Shown here piece after piece: positions 12,501 through 24,246 of a stretch of 64,000 bases of DNA (the first letter of the stretch is position 1; each line of letters starts with the position of its first letter). This stretch comes from Linnemannia schmuckeri (lineage: Eukaryota > Mortierellomycota > Mortierellomycetes > Mortierellales > Mortierellaceae): NCBI GenBank assembly GCA_029449235.1, contig JANATG010000018.1, forward strand, positions 1,116,001 through 1,180,000, given 5' to 3'. The translations under genes and the position numbers were made by a program. The notes beneath the pieces are model-generated. The model saw only the letters and a list, made by a program, of their open reading frames with translations. It was not told where the DNA came from and did not search any database.

Positions 12501-14073
12501 ATGCCGATGAAGACACCCGTGGCGTGACCATGTCCCAGTCCGATGTTCCTCTGCTCTGCGTTGGCGGTCTGTAATCTATTGACCCAAGGTGGAGGGTTTA
12601 TCAATAAGAAAGGCCAGAATGAAAATACAAACTGCCTTAACAGTCAAACAAAAAAAAAAAAGTGATGATTACCTCGTCGTGGGGTCAAGCCGCCTTGCAG
12701 AATCGCGTCAGTGTTACTTCCAGTCCTGGACGGTGTAGCATCCCATTCACCTCGACTGGGACGAGAACTCCTAGGCTCGGCAAAGTCGGTCCTCCTTGGT
12801 GTAAAGCTCTCTCGGGATCGGTCGTCTCGCCTGTCAGTCGGTCTCCTATCGCGGTCGTCTCGTCGATCTCTATCGTCCCGTCTATCAGTGGATCTCCTAT
12901 CCCTATCATCCCTCCTGTCTCTGTCATCCCTCCTGTCCCTATCGTCTCTCCTACCATCCTTCCTGTCTCGGCTATCCCTTCCAGAGTCACTAGATCTGTA
13001 CCGGTCTCGCCCCGAGTCGCTCCTAGACCGGTCACCATCACGCTCATAGTCCCGATCCCTACTCGACCGAGAGTCACTGCGACCATATCTGTTATCACGA
13101 TCTCGGTTTCGTTCATCGTTTCGATCCCGATCCTGATCTCGACTATCATACAATCCTCCCCTGGCACGATCACGCTGCCTCCGCTCCTCGGCACGGCGCA
13201 ATGCCTCCTGACTGACACCACCAGGGTGAGAAGGAGTCTCCATACGCTTGCTACGGTACTGAGGCTGGGCCGGTCGCAAGTTGGTTAATGATTTGTCGTT
13301 CCTTGATGATCTGTTGTTGTTCTCGCCTCGGGTATAACTATCGTCTTGTTGATCTCCCATCTCCGAGTCCTGATCGCCTTCCTCTCTCCTCCACTCATCC
13401 TCAACCTGCAACTTGATCTTTTTCTGTTGTGTCGATGATGGTGGCTCTGTGCGTTCCTTCTCCTCCCTCTTCTCCTTCGCAAGTCTGTCGAGACCCAGAC
13501 GAGAGACACCAGCAGGCAGTGTGGGGGCCTTGAAGACATGACGATCATCGACTGCTGCGACCTTCTTAGGTTTTATCACCAAACCTCCTTGCACGATCTG
13601 CTCTGGTTCCTCGTCATCGTCCTCGTAGGAGCGGGCGAATTTGGACGACATGGCGATAGTAGATTCCTGAATTGAGGATCCCTTTTTATCCGACTGTTGT
13701 TTCCCGCTTGCTACTGCTGGTCCGTCGATGCCATGTTCGCTGTCGTGGGTATGGATCTTTGTGTAGATATCAAACAACGCCTCATCCTTGAACCTCCCAA
13801 ATCCAGCGCATGCTAGGTTTTATCAGTTGAATATAATATCTCTTTGTCAGTATAAGGAGAGAGAAAAAACGAAAAAAGGAAAAGCAAACATGTGTTGCAC
13901 GGTGCTTGCCATGTAGTTGATGTGAAGTGTGCTGAATTACCTTTGACGAATCCATTAGCTTGCTTGTGGTTGCGTGCGATCTGGATGACCTGTCTGGCGA
14001 GGAGGTCGTTTGGGTTGACAAGATTGAGCGCCCGTGAGATGTCGATAGCGATCTCGTGCTCTAGGCCTGACAT
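9529..14073 (-). CDS. prp16: Prp16/DHX38-type DEAH-box pre-mRNA splicing helicase
   Basis: Spliceosomal DEAH-box ATPase that remodels the spliceosome after the first transesterification. Four exons, 14073-13941, 13812-12673, 12575-11272 and 11154-9529, join in frame to 1400 residues. The N-terminal third is hydrophilic, with an RD/RS-rich block at roughly residues 250-375 as in DHX38. The EWE-WYNMEETG and HNPFADYEEYD stretch is characteristic of Prp16. The helicase core shows GETGSGKTTQ near residue 720, CTQPRRVAAMSVARRV, the DEAH box near 818, SATMNADK near 850 and QRSGRAGRTGPG near 1020, then the HA2/OB region with YIVYHELVMTSKEYMQ. A run of about ten Ala precedes the C-terminus near 9640. 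Assignment to Prp16 over Prp2/Prp22/Prp43 rests on the N-terminal motifs. Confidence 0.93.
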
Positions 14074-14167
14074 GTTGTCGTTGTGTTGATGGTGCGATGG
14101 TCTGTGTTTTGTGAGAATGAATTAAGAAAAAAAAACTTGAACTTATTTGCTTGGCCGCCTGGTAATG

Positions 14168-14174
14168 TCACGTG
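14168..14174. promoter_or_regulatory. TCACGTG E-box-like motif upstream of prp16
   Basis: TCACGTG lies about 100 bp upstream of the Prp16-like start codon, the same 7-mer and a similar spacing as upstream of mrpl1. It could bind a Cbf1/bHLH factor. Chance occurrence is not excluded. Confidence 0.3.
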
Positions 14175-14782
14175 TGGCGATGTCGTTCTAATATCGCCAC
14201 CAACTTGAATTTTTTAAAAAAAAAGCCAAAAGAGAAAAATAATGTGGACAATACGATTGCTAAGAGCAAATGCGCTGGCATGCGTCGTAAGTCTTCCTGT
14301 TGGATGCTACACACATATTTATTCTAAATCATTGTTTGCTTTATATTGCTTTTTTTTATCGTGATAAACACGACTTCCTAAGACTCTCAGCAACAATAAT
14401 CCCGGATCGCATTGCAACTTCTTGCTTGTTTTTTATTTTTTTTTTTTTTTTTGCACATCCTCCTTTTCGACCCACTTCACAACATCATCAATCATCCATA
14501 GGAAGCTTCAATAATCAATGAGCCTATTTACTTAGTCGCCAAGAGCTCAACTGCAAGTACTCGTGTGCAATTTGTTGGTTGCATGTTTTTTTTTTTTTTT
14601 TTTTTTTTTTGTACACAATTTTATTTCTCTGACAAACAGTACAAAGGAGGCATTTGGAAGTAAAGGGGACTACAGACCAAACTCTTCAGTACACCATCCG
14701 CCAGTCACAGTCCGATCCGGAGCCTGGCTCTGCGCAACAATTGTCGCTGCTCTTCACAGCGAAAACGGAAGACAAAATAAAA

Positions 14783-15180
14783 CTAGATACGAATGAAGGG
14801 GATTCTTCCCATCCTCTCCATCAATGACAATTTCCTCCTTCCCAACAGACTATCCAACAGCCGCTCATCAGCTGTGCGTGGTTCCTTGGTCGCTCCAGGG
14901 CAGGTTCGATCCTCATGTGTGGCTAGCGAAGCGCCACACGGGCAGAACCCATCACGCGTGATGTAACCGTATCCTCGACTCCAGTCACCTCGGGCGCCGG
15001 TGTATTTGGATGTTTTGTCCTTGGCAGAGATACCTTGCATCTGCTCCCACGCGATCGTCGTGGAGCATCGTGGTTTCCAGATCAGTTCTGAGGCCTGCGT
15101 CTCCAGGTAGCCAATAAACTTGTGAAGGACCGTCTTGGCAATGGACCGTGGGGTCCTGAAGGCCGAGGACCACTGTTGGT
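14783..15180 (-). CDS. Unrecognised ORF, possibly a mobile-element remnant
   Basis: The minus-strand frame is open from about 15259 to a TAG at 14783, but no in-frame ATG lies near the start. A plausible splice acceptor (CAACAG) sits at about 15178, so this is probably a terminal exon. The coding part has C-ending codons like real genes here. It contains ELIWKPRCSTTIAWEQMQGI, then a Cys cluster (FCPCGAS, then CPG), and ends RRKLSLMERMGRIPF. A W-x-x-R-C...WE...GI pattern near a C-terminus recalls some LINE-type elements, but no reverse-transcriptase motif is visible, so that link is only a guess. A GTGAGT donor near 15413 may end an upstream exon; I could not join it in frame with certainty. 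Short repeats follow on the + side. Confidence 0.35.
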
Positions 15181-15631
15181 TGCATGTACAAAGAAGATGG
15201 AACGAAACCCAATATCTGGAAAATGTAACTGAGTCTAACCCGAAAAAAAATTTCAACAATGGTCAACCTCAATTCCGAAATCAACCCCCTTTCGTTATCA
15301 TTATCAACGATGCTCTTTCGTTGCCATTCGCAAGGCGTTACATTCCATGGCTTAATAGACATTAAAAGGCGCTGGCTGTTGTACTTTGTCTTCGGATTGA
15401 GGGCGCAACTCACCTCGACCGATTATTTTCAGGGGAAAATCGGACGAAATTGTTGTTCAAAAAAGCATTATTCACACTCACTTCATCACTTTTCTTAACA
15501 AAACTCTCCTCTAACTCTACAAAACCCTGTGTAGCACCATGGCGCACTCACCACAATCAACTTCGGCCCCAAAAAACCCTAATACCAGACAAAACACAAC
15601 CCCAACGCACGTGAACCTTAATTAGAACTAG

Positions 15632-15639
15632 TATAAATA
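15632..15639 (+). promoter_or_regulatory. TATA-like element before the repeat cluster
   Basis: The sequence TATAAATA lies about 20 bp downstream of a CACGTG palindrome (15608-15613) and about 100 bp before the repeat cluster. It could be the promoter of a small transposable element. No long ORF follows it on the + strand. Confidence 0.3.
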
Positions 15640-15728
15640 CCTCTAACTAAAAATCGAAATTGTGGAGGACTCCAGCAACTTCTGCAAGAGGTACCACGCA
15701 GTCTCAACTAGACTGGCAAAGACGACAC

Positions 15729-15825
15729 AGAGGAAGAGGGAAGGGGGGGCTGTGATCTCTCCGATCACAGACAGGGACAACGTAGAGGAAGAGGGAAAGG
15801 GGGCTGTGAACTTCTCCGAACACAG
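15729..15825 (+). repeat. Imperfect direct repeat, two 42-bp copies with hairpins
   Basis: Copies at 15729-15770 and 15784-15825 are offset by 55 bp. Each is a purine-rich block followed by a small inverted repeat. In the first copy CTGTGAT pairs with ATCACAG around a 7-nt loop; in the second CTGTG pairs with CACAG around a longer loop. Differences between the copies largely fall in the hairpin loop and the G-run. Confidence 0.7.
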
Positions 15826-15873
15826 GTAAGAGACAACTAGAGTGGTGCGGATCTTCGGGCGCACAGGGGGATG

Positions 15874-16006
15874 CTAGAAGGAGCAGGATTGACAACAGGG
15901 CGAAGATTTATTAGACACACTGTTCGAGCGACATGAACAGTGGTGATAAAAGGGGAGGGAGGAGGGACTTACCTAGAAGGAGCAGGATTGACAACAGGGC
16001 GAAGAT
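15874..16006 (+). repeat. Perfect 34-bp direct repeat, 99 bp apart
   Basis: The same 34 bases, beginning CTAGAAGGAGCAGG and ending GGCGAAGAT, occur at 15874-15907 and 15973-16006. The segment between them carries CACTGTTC near GAACAGTG, a small inverted repeat. CTTCTAGG, the complement of the repeat's beginning, recurs around 16022. The block lies about 530 bp upstream of a tRNA gene. It resembles a fragment of a non-autonomous element, but no target-site duplication was confirmed. Confidence 0.75.
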
Positions 16007-16534
16007 GCTGTTTCAATCGTGCCTTCTAGGTATCCTTTTATACTATCTGGGACTAAGCTACTGAATTGAGAGAATAACACGAATATGGGAAAAAAGAAGT
16101 GACTCGGGAAACTACTACTAACTGGTGTACCATCCTTTCTGGTTGTTGAGACTCGGAAAGGGTAGGGGGCGAGTCGAAAGAGAAGAGCAACCAACGTGAA
16201 CACGGTTGAAGAAAAGAAAAAGAAAAAGGGAATAAAAGCAAGGAAAAAGCCAAACAAAGTTGACTCGGGTTGCTAGCTCATCATGGGTTCATAAAACGGT
16301 GCAACCAATGGGGTCGTGGTATCTTATAGATAGTGGTGAAGATGGTAGGCGACGTGTTGGATGTTCGGGGAAAAGGGAACAAACAAAGAGAGCAAAAAAG
16401 TATCGGTGGTAAAAGTAAGGCGTAATTAATGGCCAAAAAAAGATAGTGAAAATTGGTGGCGTGAAAGGGAGAAAACACGTGAATAAAAGAGGGTGAATTC
16501 ACGACAAAATCATCTGAATAACTGAGCAAGTTTG

Positions 16535-16607
16535 GGGGCTGTAGCTCATTTGGTAGAGCGCTCCCTTCGCATGGGAGAGGCACTGGTTTCGACTACCAGC
16601 TGCTCCA
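16535..16607 (+). tRNA. tRNA-Ala (anticodon CGC)
   Basis: A complete 73-nt intronless cloverleaf. The acceptor stem GGGGCTG pairs with CTGCTCC and includes the G3:U70 wobble pair that is the identity element of alanine tRNA, with one U-U mismatch at 6-67. The D arm is GCTC/GAGC. The anticodon stem CTCCC/GGGAG surrounds loop TTCGCAT with anticodon CGC at 16568-16570, reading GCG. The T arm is CTGGT/ACCAG with loop TTCGACT. The discriminator is A and CCA is not encoded. A T-rich stretch for Pol III termination follows within about 20 bp. Confidence 0.95.
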
Positions 16608-17183
16608 CAAAATCTTTTGTTTTTGTGCTTTTGAACAGTGGGTCAACTCAACCTAGGGGTGCACCCCGGATGCAAGGTGTCAGGATAATAACACTGGTCA
16701 CTGATCATATTGAATGGTCGGATATTTTTTTATTAGTGTGTTCCTGAATCAATAACTGAATGCGAAACATTTTTTTTTTATCATCGTCTCTTAGACCCTT
16801 GTTGTTGTAATTGGAGCAGTCGTTGGTAGAGGATTTGATGTGGTGCACGCGTTGAGATGATGAGGTGTCGCAAGGATGCGCGAAAGCGCTTCATGGTGGA
16901 TGGGGTCCCCTTTTCCTGTCCTTTTGCAATGACATCATGTTAGTACTAATGACAAGCTACAGCATCCACTCGCGCTATCTAGCCTTTTCTTCCTTTTTAA
17001 AAAATAGACACGTAGAGCCATTAACACCATTTGCTATCTCTCGACTTTTTTCACGAAAGATTTTCTTACAAAGTAGATCGGGGCAGATACAAAATAACAA
17101 GCTAGAGACAAGCGAGAAAGGTTGATACCAGACATGGATCTGATGCCTCTTAACCGATTGTAACAAAGCGGAGTCCTCTCTCT

Positions 17184-17216
<33 letters not shown>

Positions 17217-19255
17217 CGAAGGGTTCTATTCGAAGTATTTGGCAAATTCGCACTAGAGAAACCGCACTAATCAAACTCAAAGCAAGCAGAGAAGCAGGGT
17301 AGAAGGATACAAAGCGCAACAAACTGGTTGCGGAACACGCACACACACAGTTGTCCAACACACTTCGAATCTCGTGTCTTAATCTCTCACCACCATCTGA
17401 GAAGTTATGTGACGTTGTTATCGTGTTGCCCTCTGTGGTTCTTTTTTTTTTGTTCTGTATTCCCTGCCAGTTCCGCTCAATTGAGCGAGAGTACTTTTTC
17501 GAAACGTACAAGGTTGCATGGAACAAATAACAAGAGACTTTTTTGATATCATGTGGGAGATATATGAAATTGCAAAGCCTAGGATGCACAAGGTTTTTGA
17601 ACAGGGTGAGGAGAGCAAAAAGTGAGTAGTGGTTGAGATTGTGGTTGTGTGCACCCGTCCCAAAGTTAAAAGGAGCGATGATGACATTCTACAACGATGA
17701 TGCGGTTGGCTCAGCGTGTGCGTGTGTGAGCTCACAAAATGAAATACGGAAGGGAGCATCGGGGAACAATACACACAAGCATACATGCAGCATTGCAGAT
17801 GAAAGCGAATGCTAACAAGCAACAGAAAAAACAGCAGAGTTCTGGGCTACTTAGCGCATCTAGGGGCTCATGCCATCAGTTACTGTTCCTTGTACTGGAC
17901 ATGTACGTTTTCTAACCCTCAAGCTGGGGTCCTTGAATTTGGAGTGAAGGATGGGGAGCATTGCATCCATCACCATCAATGCTACTATTTAGCAACCTGT
18001 TCTTTCGCTTCTTTCTGCTTCTCTTCTCTTTCTTCTTTACCCTCCCTCCGCCTTTCATATATTTCTTTTTTGTCTCTTTCTTTTGTTTTTGTTCACCCAT
18101 TCATTCCAGAGAGTTTACTCTCATCTACTTCTGTTGCATTCTTGCATTCCCCCAGATTCACTGATTCATCCTGATCAGAGATCATCTCCTTGTCCCTTCT
18201 ACAGTTTTAACGACACACACATACATCCTCAGTAATATTCCCGTACCTGGCAATTTACAGACGGATGATCGCTCGACCTGCATAAATTCTTCCGTCTGTG
18301 CCCCCTAGTCCCCACATCCTCTCCCCCTTCTCTCTCACTTGTTAAAAGGCGCCATTCGTCATGATGAAGTTCAAGCGCCAGAAAGGTAATAACCCTCACA
18401 AGAGCATTCCGGCACTTCTCTTCCTCCTCTCCACTTCCTCTCACTCCTACACCCTCTCAGAGAGTTTCAATTGATCGCCAGGCACCGTATTGCGTGTGGA
18501 GGAAAAAATACCCCAGAGGTGCGTGGAATTCATATCCTCATTGGCAGAAGAGACATCTGTTTCGTCTTTGTTGTTGTCAGTGCGTTGCCACTTGCTTTGT
18601 TGGCTTGTCAAGAAAACAACGCTAAAATGGTGCCCCGGTTCAAAAACAACAACACCCCCCTCTCCTATTACAACATTTCACGAAGCACAAATAACAGATA
18701 GCAGCTACACCAAAGGCCATAGCAACAACCACGCCGATCAAACAATATCGACAATGCGTCCCTCCTTGTTATGCGAATGGATGACTATCGACCATGGACA
18801 CTACTCATCTCATCTCGTTTCGGAGGGTGTAGCTCTACTTCCAATCCCCTTGAACCAACCACGAATCCATTTTTCTTTTTTCTTTTGCTTGTAGTATTGG
18901 GGAGTGCCAATGGCTCAATCTATATGGTTCACTTCATCCCCCGTCTCCGTCCCCTACTCTCTCCCTATCCCTATTGGCGCTAAAAAAATTGATCTATCTC
19001 TCATTCACTCTATCTGTCACACTTGCACTAAAAAAAAAAAAAGCAAGTGTCGACTCGCTCGCAGACAGATAGACTGACAAAGTAAATGAGGGTTTCGAAT
19101 GAACAGGGGATATGAAGCTAAAAAGGAACAGGAGAGAAGAGATGAATGCGAGTAACATTTGAAAAAAAGTGAGGGTGAAGAAAGATATCTAACTGTTCTC
19201 TTTTCTTCAAACCATTTCATCTTCATCTCCACCTTCTCGACGAGTAGATATCCCA
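16608..19255. other. 2.6 kb intergenic region with long T tract
   Basis: No gene is recognised between the tRNA and the MscS-like gene. A run of 30 T at 17187-17216 is preceded by a CT-dinucleotide tract. The last kilobase is pyrimidine-rich and probably holds the promoter and leader of the channel gene. ORFs here are low-complexity. Confidence 0.5.
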
Positions 19256-22246
19256 ATGACAGCGACGAGTGCTCCACCGGTGGCTCCCTCAGACCCATCC
19301 AGAGTGCCTCTTCCCCCGGTCTCCGAGAACACGACCCTCCAAACCGAATCCAGACCCTCGAACGCATCCTCCCGTCCACCATCTGTCCAACACATTCCCC
19401 AATTCGCCTTTTCCAACACTCCAGCTCCGCACAGTGGCATGCCTTATAACATGCCTTTCATGCCACCTTCTAACATCAACACCACCCCACCACCCTTCTC
19501 TACAAACAACAGTACTGCATCAGCTACCAAGATTGACATGGACCGGATCATGCGGCAGGATGAGGCAGCCATGAACGACTTTGTCCCTCCTCGTCAGGCC
19601 ATGAACAGTGACGAGTCTGACTTTGATTGGGACGAGGATATCAACATTGACGAGAGCGGACAGGTCCATAAGAAGAAGCAGACCAAGAACAATGATTCCT
19701 CCTGGCGAAAGCTGTCGCCCTTCCTGCGAATGGTCATCTTGGTCCTTGTTGGCTCACCCATCGTGGCCCTGCCTGCGATCCTTGTCTCGGTCCTTATGGA
19801 TGATGACCAGGAGGGGGCCTACCCGACCAAGGCGACTGTGAAGTTGATCTTTGTCTGGCTCTCGTTCATGTGGGGCATTATTTTCATTACCAACTGGGGT
19901 ATTGACATAGTCCCTGTCGTCGTCGTTCGTTTGACTGGCTTTGTCACCGGCTCCCGTTCTGAGAATTTGAAGTCCAAACTCCTGGTATGTTTTGCAACAC
20001 ATAAAACAGGCAATGCCAGCTTTAACAAGCTGGCGCCTATCTTGTTCAGAAAAAAGGGCTCTCGTTTTTTTTTTTCAACTAGCGTTTCCTATTACCCCAT
20101 CGGACTTTTTTTTTTTCTCCATGGTTTGTCTAACATACGATATCATCGGTATATCTCTCTCTACTATCCTCGATCGATCTTCCTTCCCCAACTTGTCTAG
20201 ATGTTCGTGGCATGCAAGAAGTACCTCAAATGGCTTCTAGCTTCCTGCTGGGCTATCGGATCCTTCGCCTTCCTCTCCAAATCGCCCTTCTCGTCCACCA
20301 ACGACCAAATGGGGGTCGTCTTCATCGAGGTCCTGGGCTGTCTCGTCGCCGGATGTGCGCTCGTCTTTATCGAAAAGATCCTCCTCCACCTCATCTCGAC
20401 AAACTTCCACCAGACTGCCTATGCCGATCGTATGGCTGAGAACAAGTATGCACTTACTGTTCTTGATCGTCTCTCGACTTCAAAGAAGACTAATAATGTC
20501 AACAAGCAGGGCAAGGGTGGGAGACCGACGCATAGTCGTCATAATACGGCAGATAATGTCAATCTGCAGAACAACAACAACTTTCTGGGTATGAACAATA
20601 ATACTGCAACCGAGTATGCCTTCCCGACGGGGTACCATTCTGCACAGCCGTCGCGGTCCAACAGCATCGAGGTCTATGGAAACAACAACGGAACCCTCAC
20701 GACCAACAATAGTAGCCCTGGCCGAACTCATGGATCCCTTGACGGAACTGAGGTCTTGCACGAGATCCATGGCGATGCTACTACACCTCCCAAGGCCACA
20801 GAGCCTATGATCCTCAGCTCGACCCCCCTGACCACCCCGACCGGCATGACCAAGACCAACAGCCGCCAATCGACCCTCGTTCCCTCCATCCGCAACCAGC
20901 ACCGTGCCCAACGTGACAGCAAGATCAAGAACGGCGAGAACAACATCTTCAAGGGTATCAACCGTCGTCTCCACGGAATTGCCCTCGCCAACAAGAACTC
21001 GCCCTCCAAAGACATTGGCTCCACCGCCAACGCCAAACGCCTTGCAAAGACACTCTTCTACAACCTCCAAACCAATGGCGAAGACCTAGTCGTCGAGAAC
21101 TTTTACCCTTACTTTTCTACTCAAGAGGAAGCCCAGACCGCATTCGCCATCTTTGACAAGGATGGCAACGGCGATATTTCGAAGCGCGAGATGAAAGAGA
21201 AGATCTTTTATGTCTACAAGGAGCGCAAGGATCTGCATACTTCGTTGAGAGATCTGTCCCAGGCCGTGGGGAAATTGAATGTGATCTTTTTGACGATTGT
21301 GGCGGTCATTTGGTTGTTTATTATCCTCTCAGTCTTTGGCAAGGATATTGTCAAGAACATGCTGTCGATTGGTTCTTTCCTCGTTGCGCTTAGTTTTGTC
21401 TTTGGTAACTCGCTCAAGATTCTCTTTGAGAACATTGTCTTCCTCTTCATCACCGTACGTCTTCCTTCTGTCCCCTTATATGTTTTTCTTTGTCACTCCA
21501 TGTAATCTACACCATTGCAATCGCCTAACGCATAAGGTTATTATTTCTTCCGTACTTCATATCCAATTTAGCATCCATATGACTCAGGAGACCTGGTGAG
21601 TATCGAGGGTGTAGACATGTACGTCCGTGAGGTCGGCCTGAACTCTACAACCTTCGTCACCTGGGACGGGAAAAGGATGTATTACCCCAACAACCTCATC
21701 TCCTCAAAACCCATCCACAACGTCCGCCGCTCCCCCAACATGACCGACAAGATCGTCCTCAACATCGACTGCTACACCCCCCAGGCCAAGATCTTTGAGC
21801 TCCGGGCCCGCATGCGCGATTATCTTATTCGCGAATCCAAGGACTTTTTGCCGGATTTGGAGATTCAGATTCAGGAGATGGATGCCAAACTGAAGATTAG
21901 TATGTGCATTGAACACAAGGGCAATTGGCAGGATTCGGGGAGAAGGTGGGCGAGGAGGACGGCGTTTAACTATGCGCTCAAGGAGGCTGTGGAGGAGATT
22001 GGGATTCAGTATTATGCGCTCCCGCAGAGGGTTGAGGTGTATGACCGCGGAGATGTGGCAATGCGCGATCTGGCAATGGATTCTTTGCAGGGCAGTGGCT
22101 CTGGTCTTGGACGCGCGAGAGAAGGAGGTGAGGCAGAGGCGATGTTGGGGCCGAATTCGCCCTTGCGCCAGTACACGCCTGAGCATGTCGCTCGTCTCTA
22201 CCGTCGCCCGACTATCACCAAGCCCCAAGGCGAGGGCGGCGAGTAG
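19256..22246 (+). CDS. EF-hand mechanosensitive ion channel (MscS family)
   Basis: Fungal MscS-like channel of the Msy1/Msy2 type, which in fission yeast sits in the ER and modulates calcium during osmotic stress. Three exons, 19256-19984, 20201-21454 and 21572-22246, join in phase 0 to 885 residues. A Pro/Ser/Asn-rich cytosolic N-terminus of about 160 residues precedes four hydrophobic segments (about 165-300). An Asn/Ser/Thr-rich linker leads to a canonical EF-hand loop, DKDGNGDISKRE, near residues 563-574. Two hydrophobic segments follow; the second (ENMLSIGSFLVA-like, with FVFGNSLKILFENIVFLF) is the pore helix. The MscS beta domain begins HPYDSGDLVSIEG. No targeting signal is seen, so membrane location is inferred from family. 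It converges with the HAD hydrolase gene. Confidence 0.92.
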
Positions 22247-22560
22247 ACACTCGCGTACCTTTTCTGTTCATTTTTTCCCTTTTCCGCTTTCTTTTCTTTT
22301 GAACATTCTTGTTCTGTATATACATCCTCTTGTTGCCTTCCTCACCTATTTTTTTTTTTTACTTAGTCTTTTCGACACACACACAAACAATAATAGAAAA
22401 CACAGTGCCTTTTTCCTTTTCATGTCCCATTACATTAAGATCTTTGTTCTGCTTCTATGTAAACGCGTCTATCGTCTATCAAAAACATAAGCATGGCCCT
22501 CAAATAACATAAAAAAAATATCATAAAAATAGAGTCATTAAAGATACATCCCTTCATCCC

Positions 22561-24170
22561 TCAGAAAGGATGCTCCTTACGGATCTCGCGGGAAATGATC
22601 CACCGGACAGCATCCTCCACATCTTCAACAACCGCAGTCGCAGGGTGAGTATGATGGTTCTCGTCCCCCTCCGGTTGGAAGACCCCCGTCTTGACCAAAA
22701 GCGACTGCCACCCATACCCATTCGCGCCCGCAATATCCGCATATGGGTTATCTCCAATTGCTAAAAAAATTAAATTTTTCATTTTTTAAAAAAAAATAGT
22801 AGATTAGCTTGTGAAGGCACATAAAACACAGACGCACACGCAGATCACGTTTAAAACACGAACCATAGACACTTCTCCGTCTGGGCATGCCATCAGGTCC
22901 CATATGCACAGGCGCGATCTGATTCAAGACTGCCTCGGCATACTGATAAGTCGTCGTCATGGGTTTCCCGTACAACGTGTACTGTAGCTTGTGTCCTGTT
23001 TTGTCCTCGAATATCCGTTCCAGGCATGTCCTGAACGTCCCCTGTGCGAACCTTGGTGTTGGGTACTCATTGCTCCATACCTAGTCATCATTATTCGTAT
23101 ATTTTTTGTATGAGAAAAGAAATATGAAGGAGGAGAAGGCGTGAGAAAAATTGGTTATCAGGGAAAGAAGATTCAGGCATACGGGAAGGGAGGTAGGTAG
23201 GTAGGTAAAGAACAAAAATGCAGGAGATATAAAGGAACACACGCACACACAAAGAGAGCGAGAGGGAAAACTTACAAGGTCAGAATTGGAAAAATAGAGA
23301 GGGACAGTTTGAGGAGTCGTGTGGAGCTCCTTTTGTGTCTTCACCGAGTTCAGATAACCGTCTATCCTCATGTTTGCATCATAAACAAAAAAAGGTGAGG
23401 AATGTTAGGTTTTCCTTTCTATTTGTGCGAATGTGGGACAAGGAAGATGACGACAACAAAATGAAAGAGGAGAAAAGATTATTACCTCGAGAGGTCAGGG
23501 CGTCCATGACGACTTGGAGATCGCGACCCCAATCTACAGAGTCATGAAAGACCATGATGGCTTCCACGGGACGATGCACATTCTGCAAATACTTCTATTC
23601 TCGATTACAGAACGATAAAAAATAAAATACGACAATAATACATTCTTGCGTCAGAATCCATTTGAAAGGTCGTTTCAAAGAACGTGCACAATCACGTCCA
23701 CAAAAGTGGAGCTGGATCAAAACTATTAAAACGATGACAAGAAGGTGACCAATTTACCTCAGCCAGCGGAACAGAACGTGCTTCATGAGCAGAGCTCGGA
23801 CAGACAGAGGGGAAAACGGCATGGACTTCCTCTGGTGTGGTGATATGCTTGAATCCATAATGCTCCGCCACATGCCGACACTCGGATCCGTTGCCTCCGA
23901 CGACGAGAACATTCGAATCTTCGTACTTTTGCGCCAGTTCCCGCATCGGTGAGTGTGATAGGATGAGTTGCTTTGGTGATATCTTGTTATTTCATGCAAT
24001 GATACGCATTGTTAGGAGATGAGGGGGAGAGAGATAGATATCAGAAGAAGTACAGCAGTAATGGGGAAGGGAAGAACAAACGTAGAGAGAACGGAGCGTT
24101 AGTCTTTATTAATAGTTGTTGTTATGTCGGTCAGCAGATCAGATTCAGTGATGATGACGATGTCCATCCC

Positions 24171-24246
<76 letters not shown>

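Noticed and set aside
14895..14920. GGTTCGATCC resembling a tRNA T-loop
   Set aside because: The flanking bases do not form a T stem and no anticodon or acceptor arm fits; the segment is within an ORF.
15874..16006. CRISPR-like spaced repeats
   Set aside because: Only two copies of the 34-mer, in a eukaryotic genome, with no further units.
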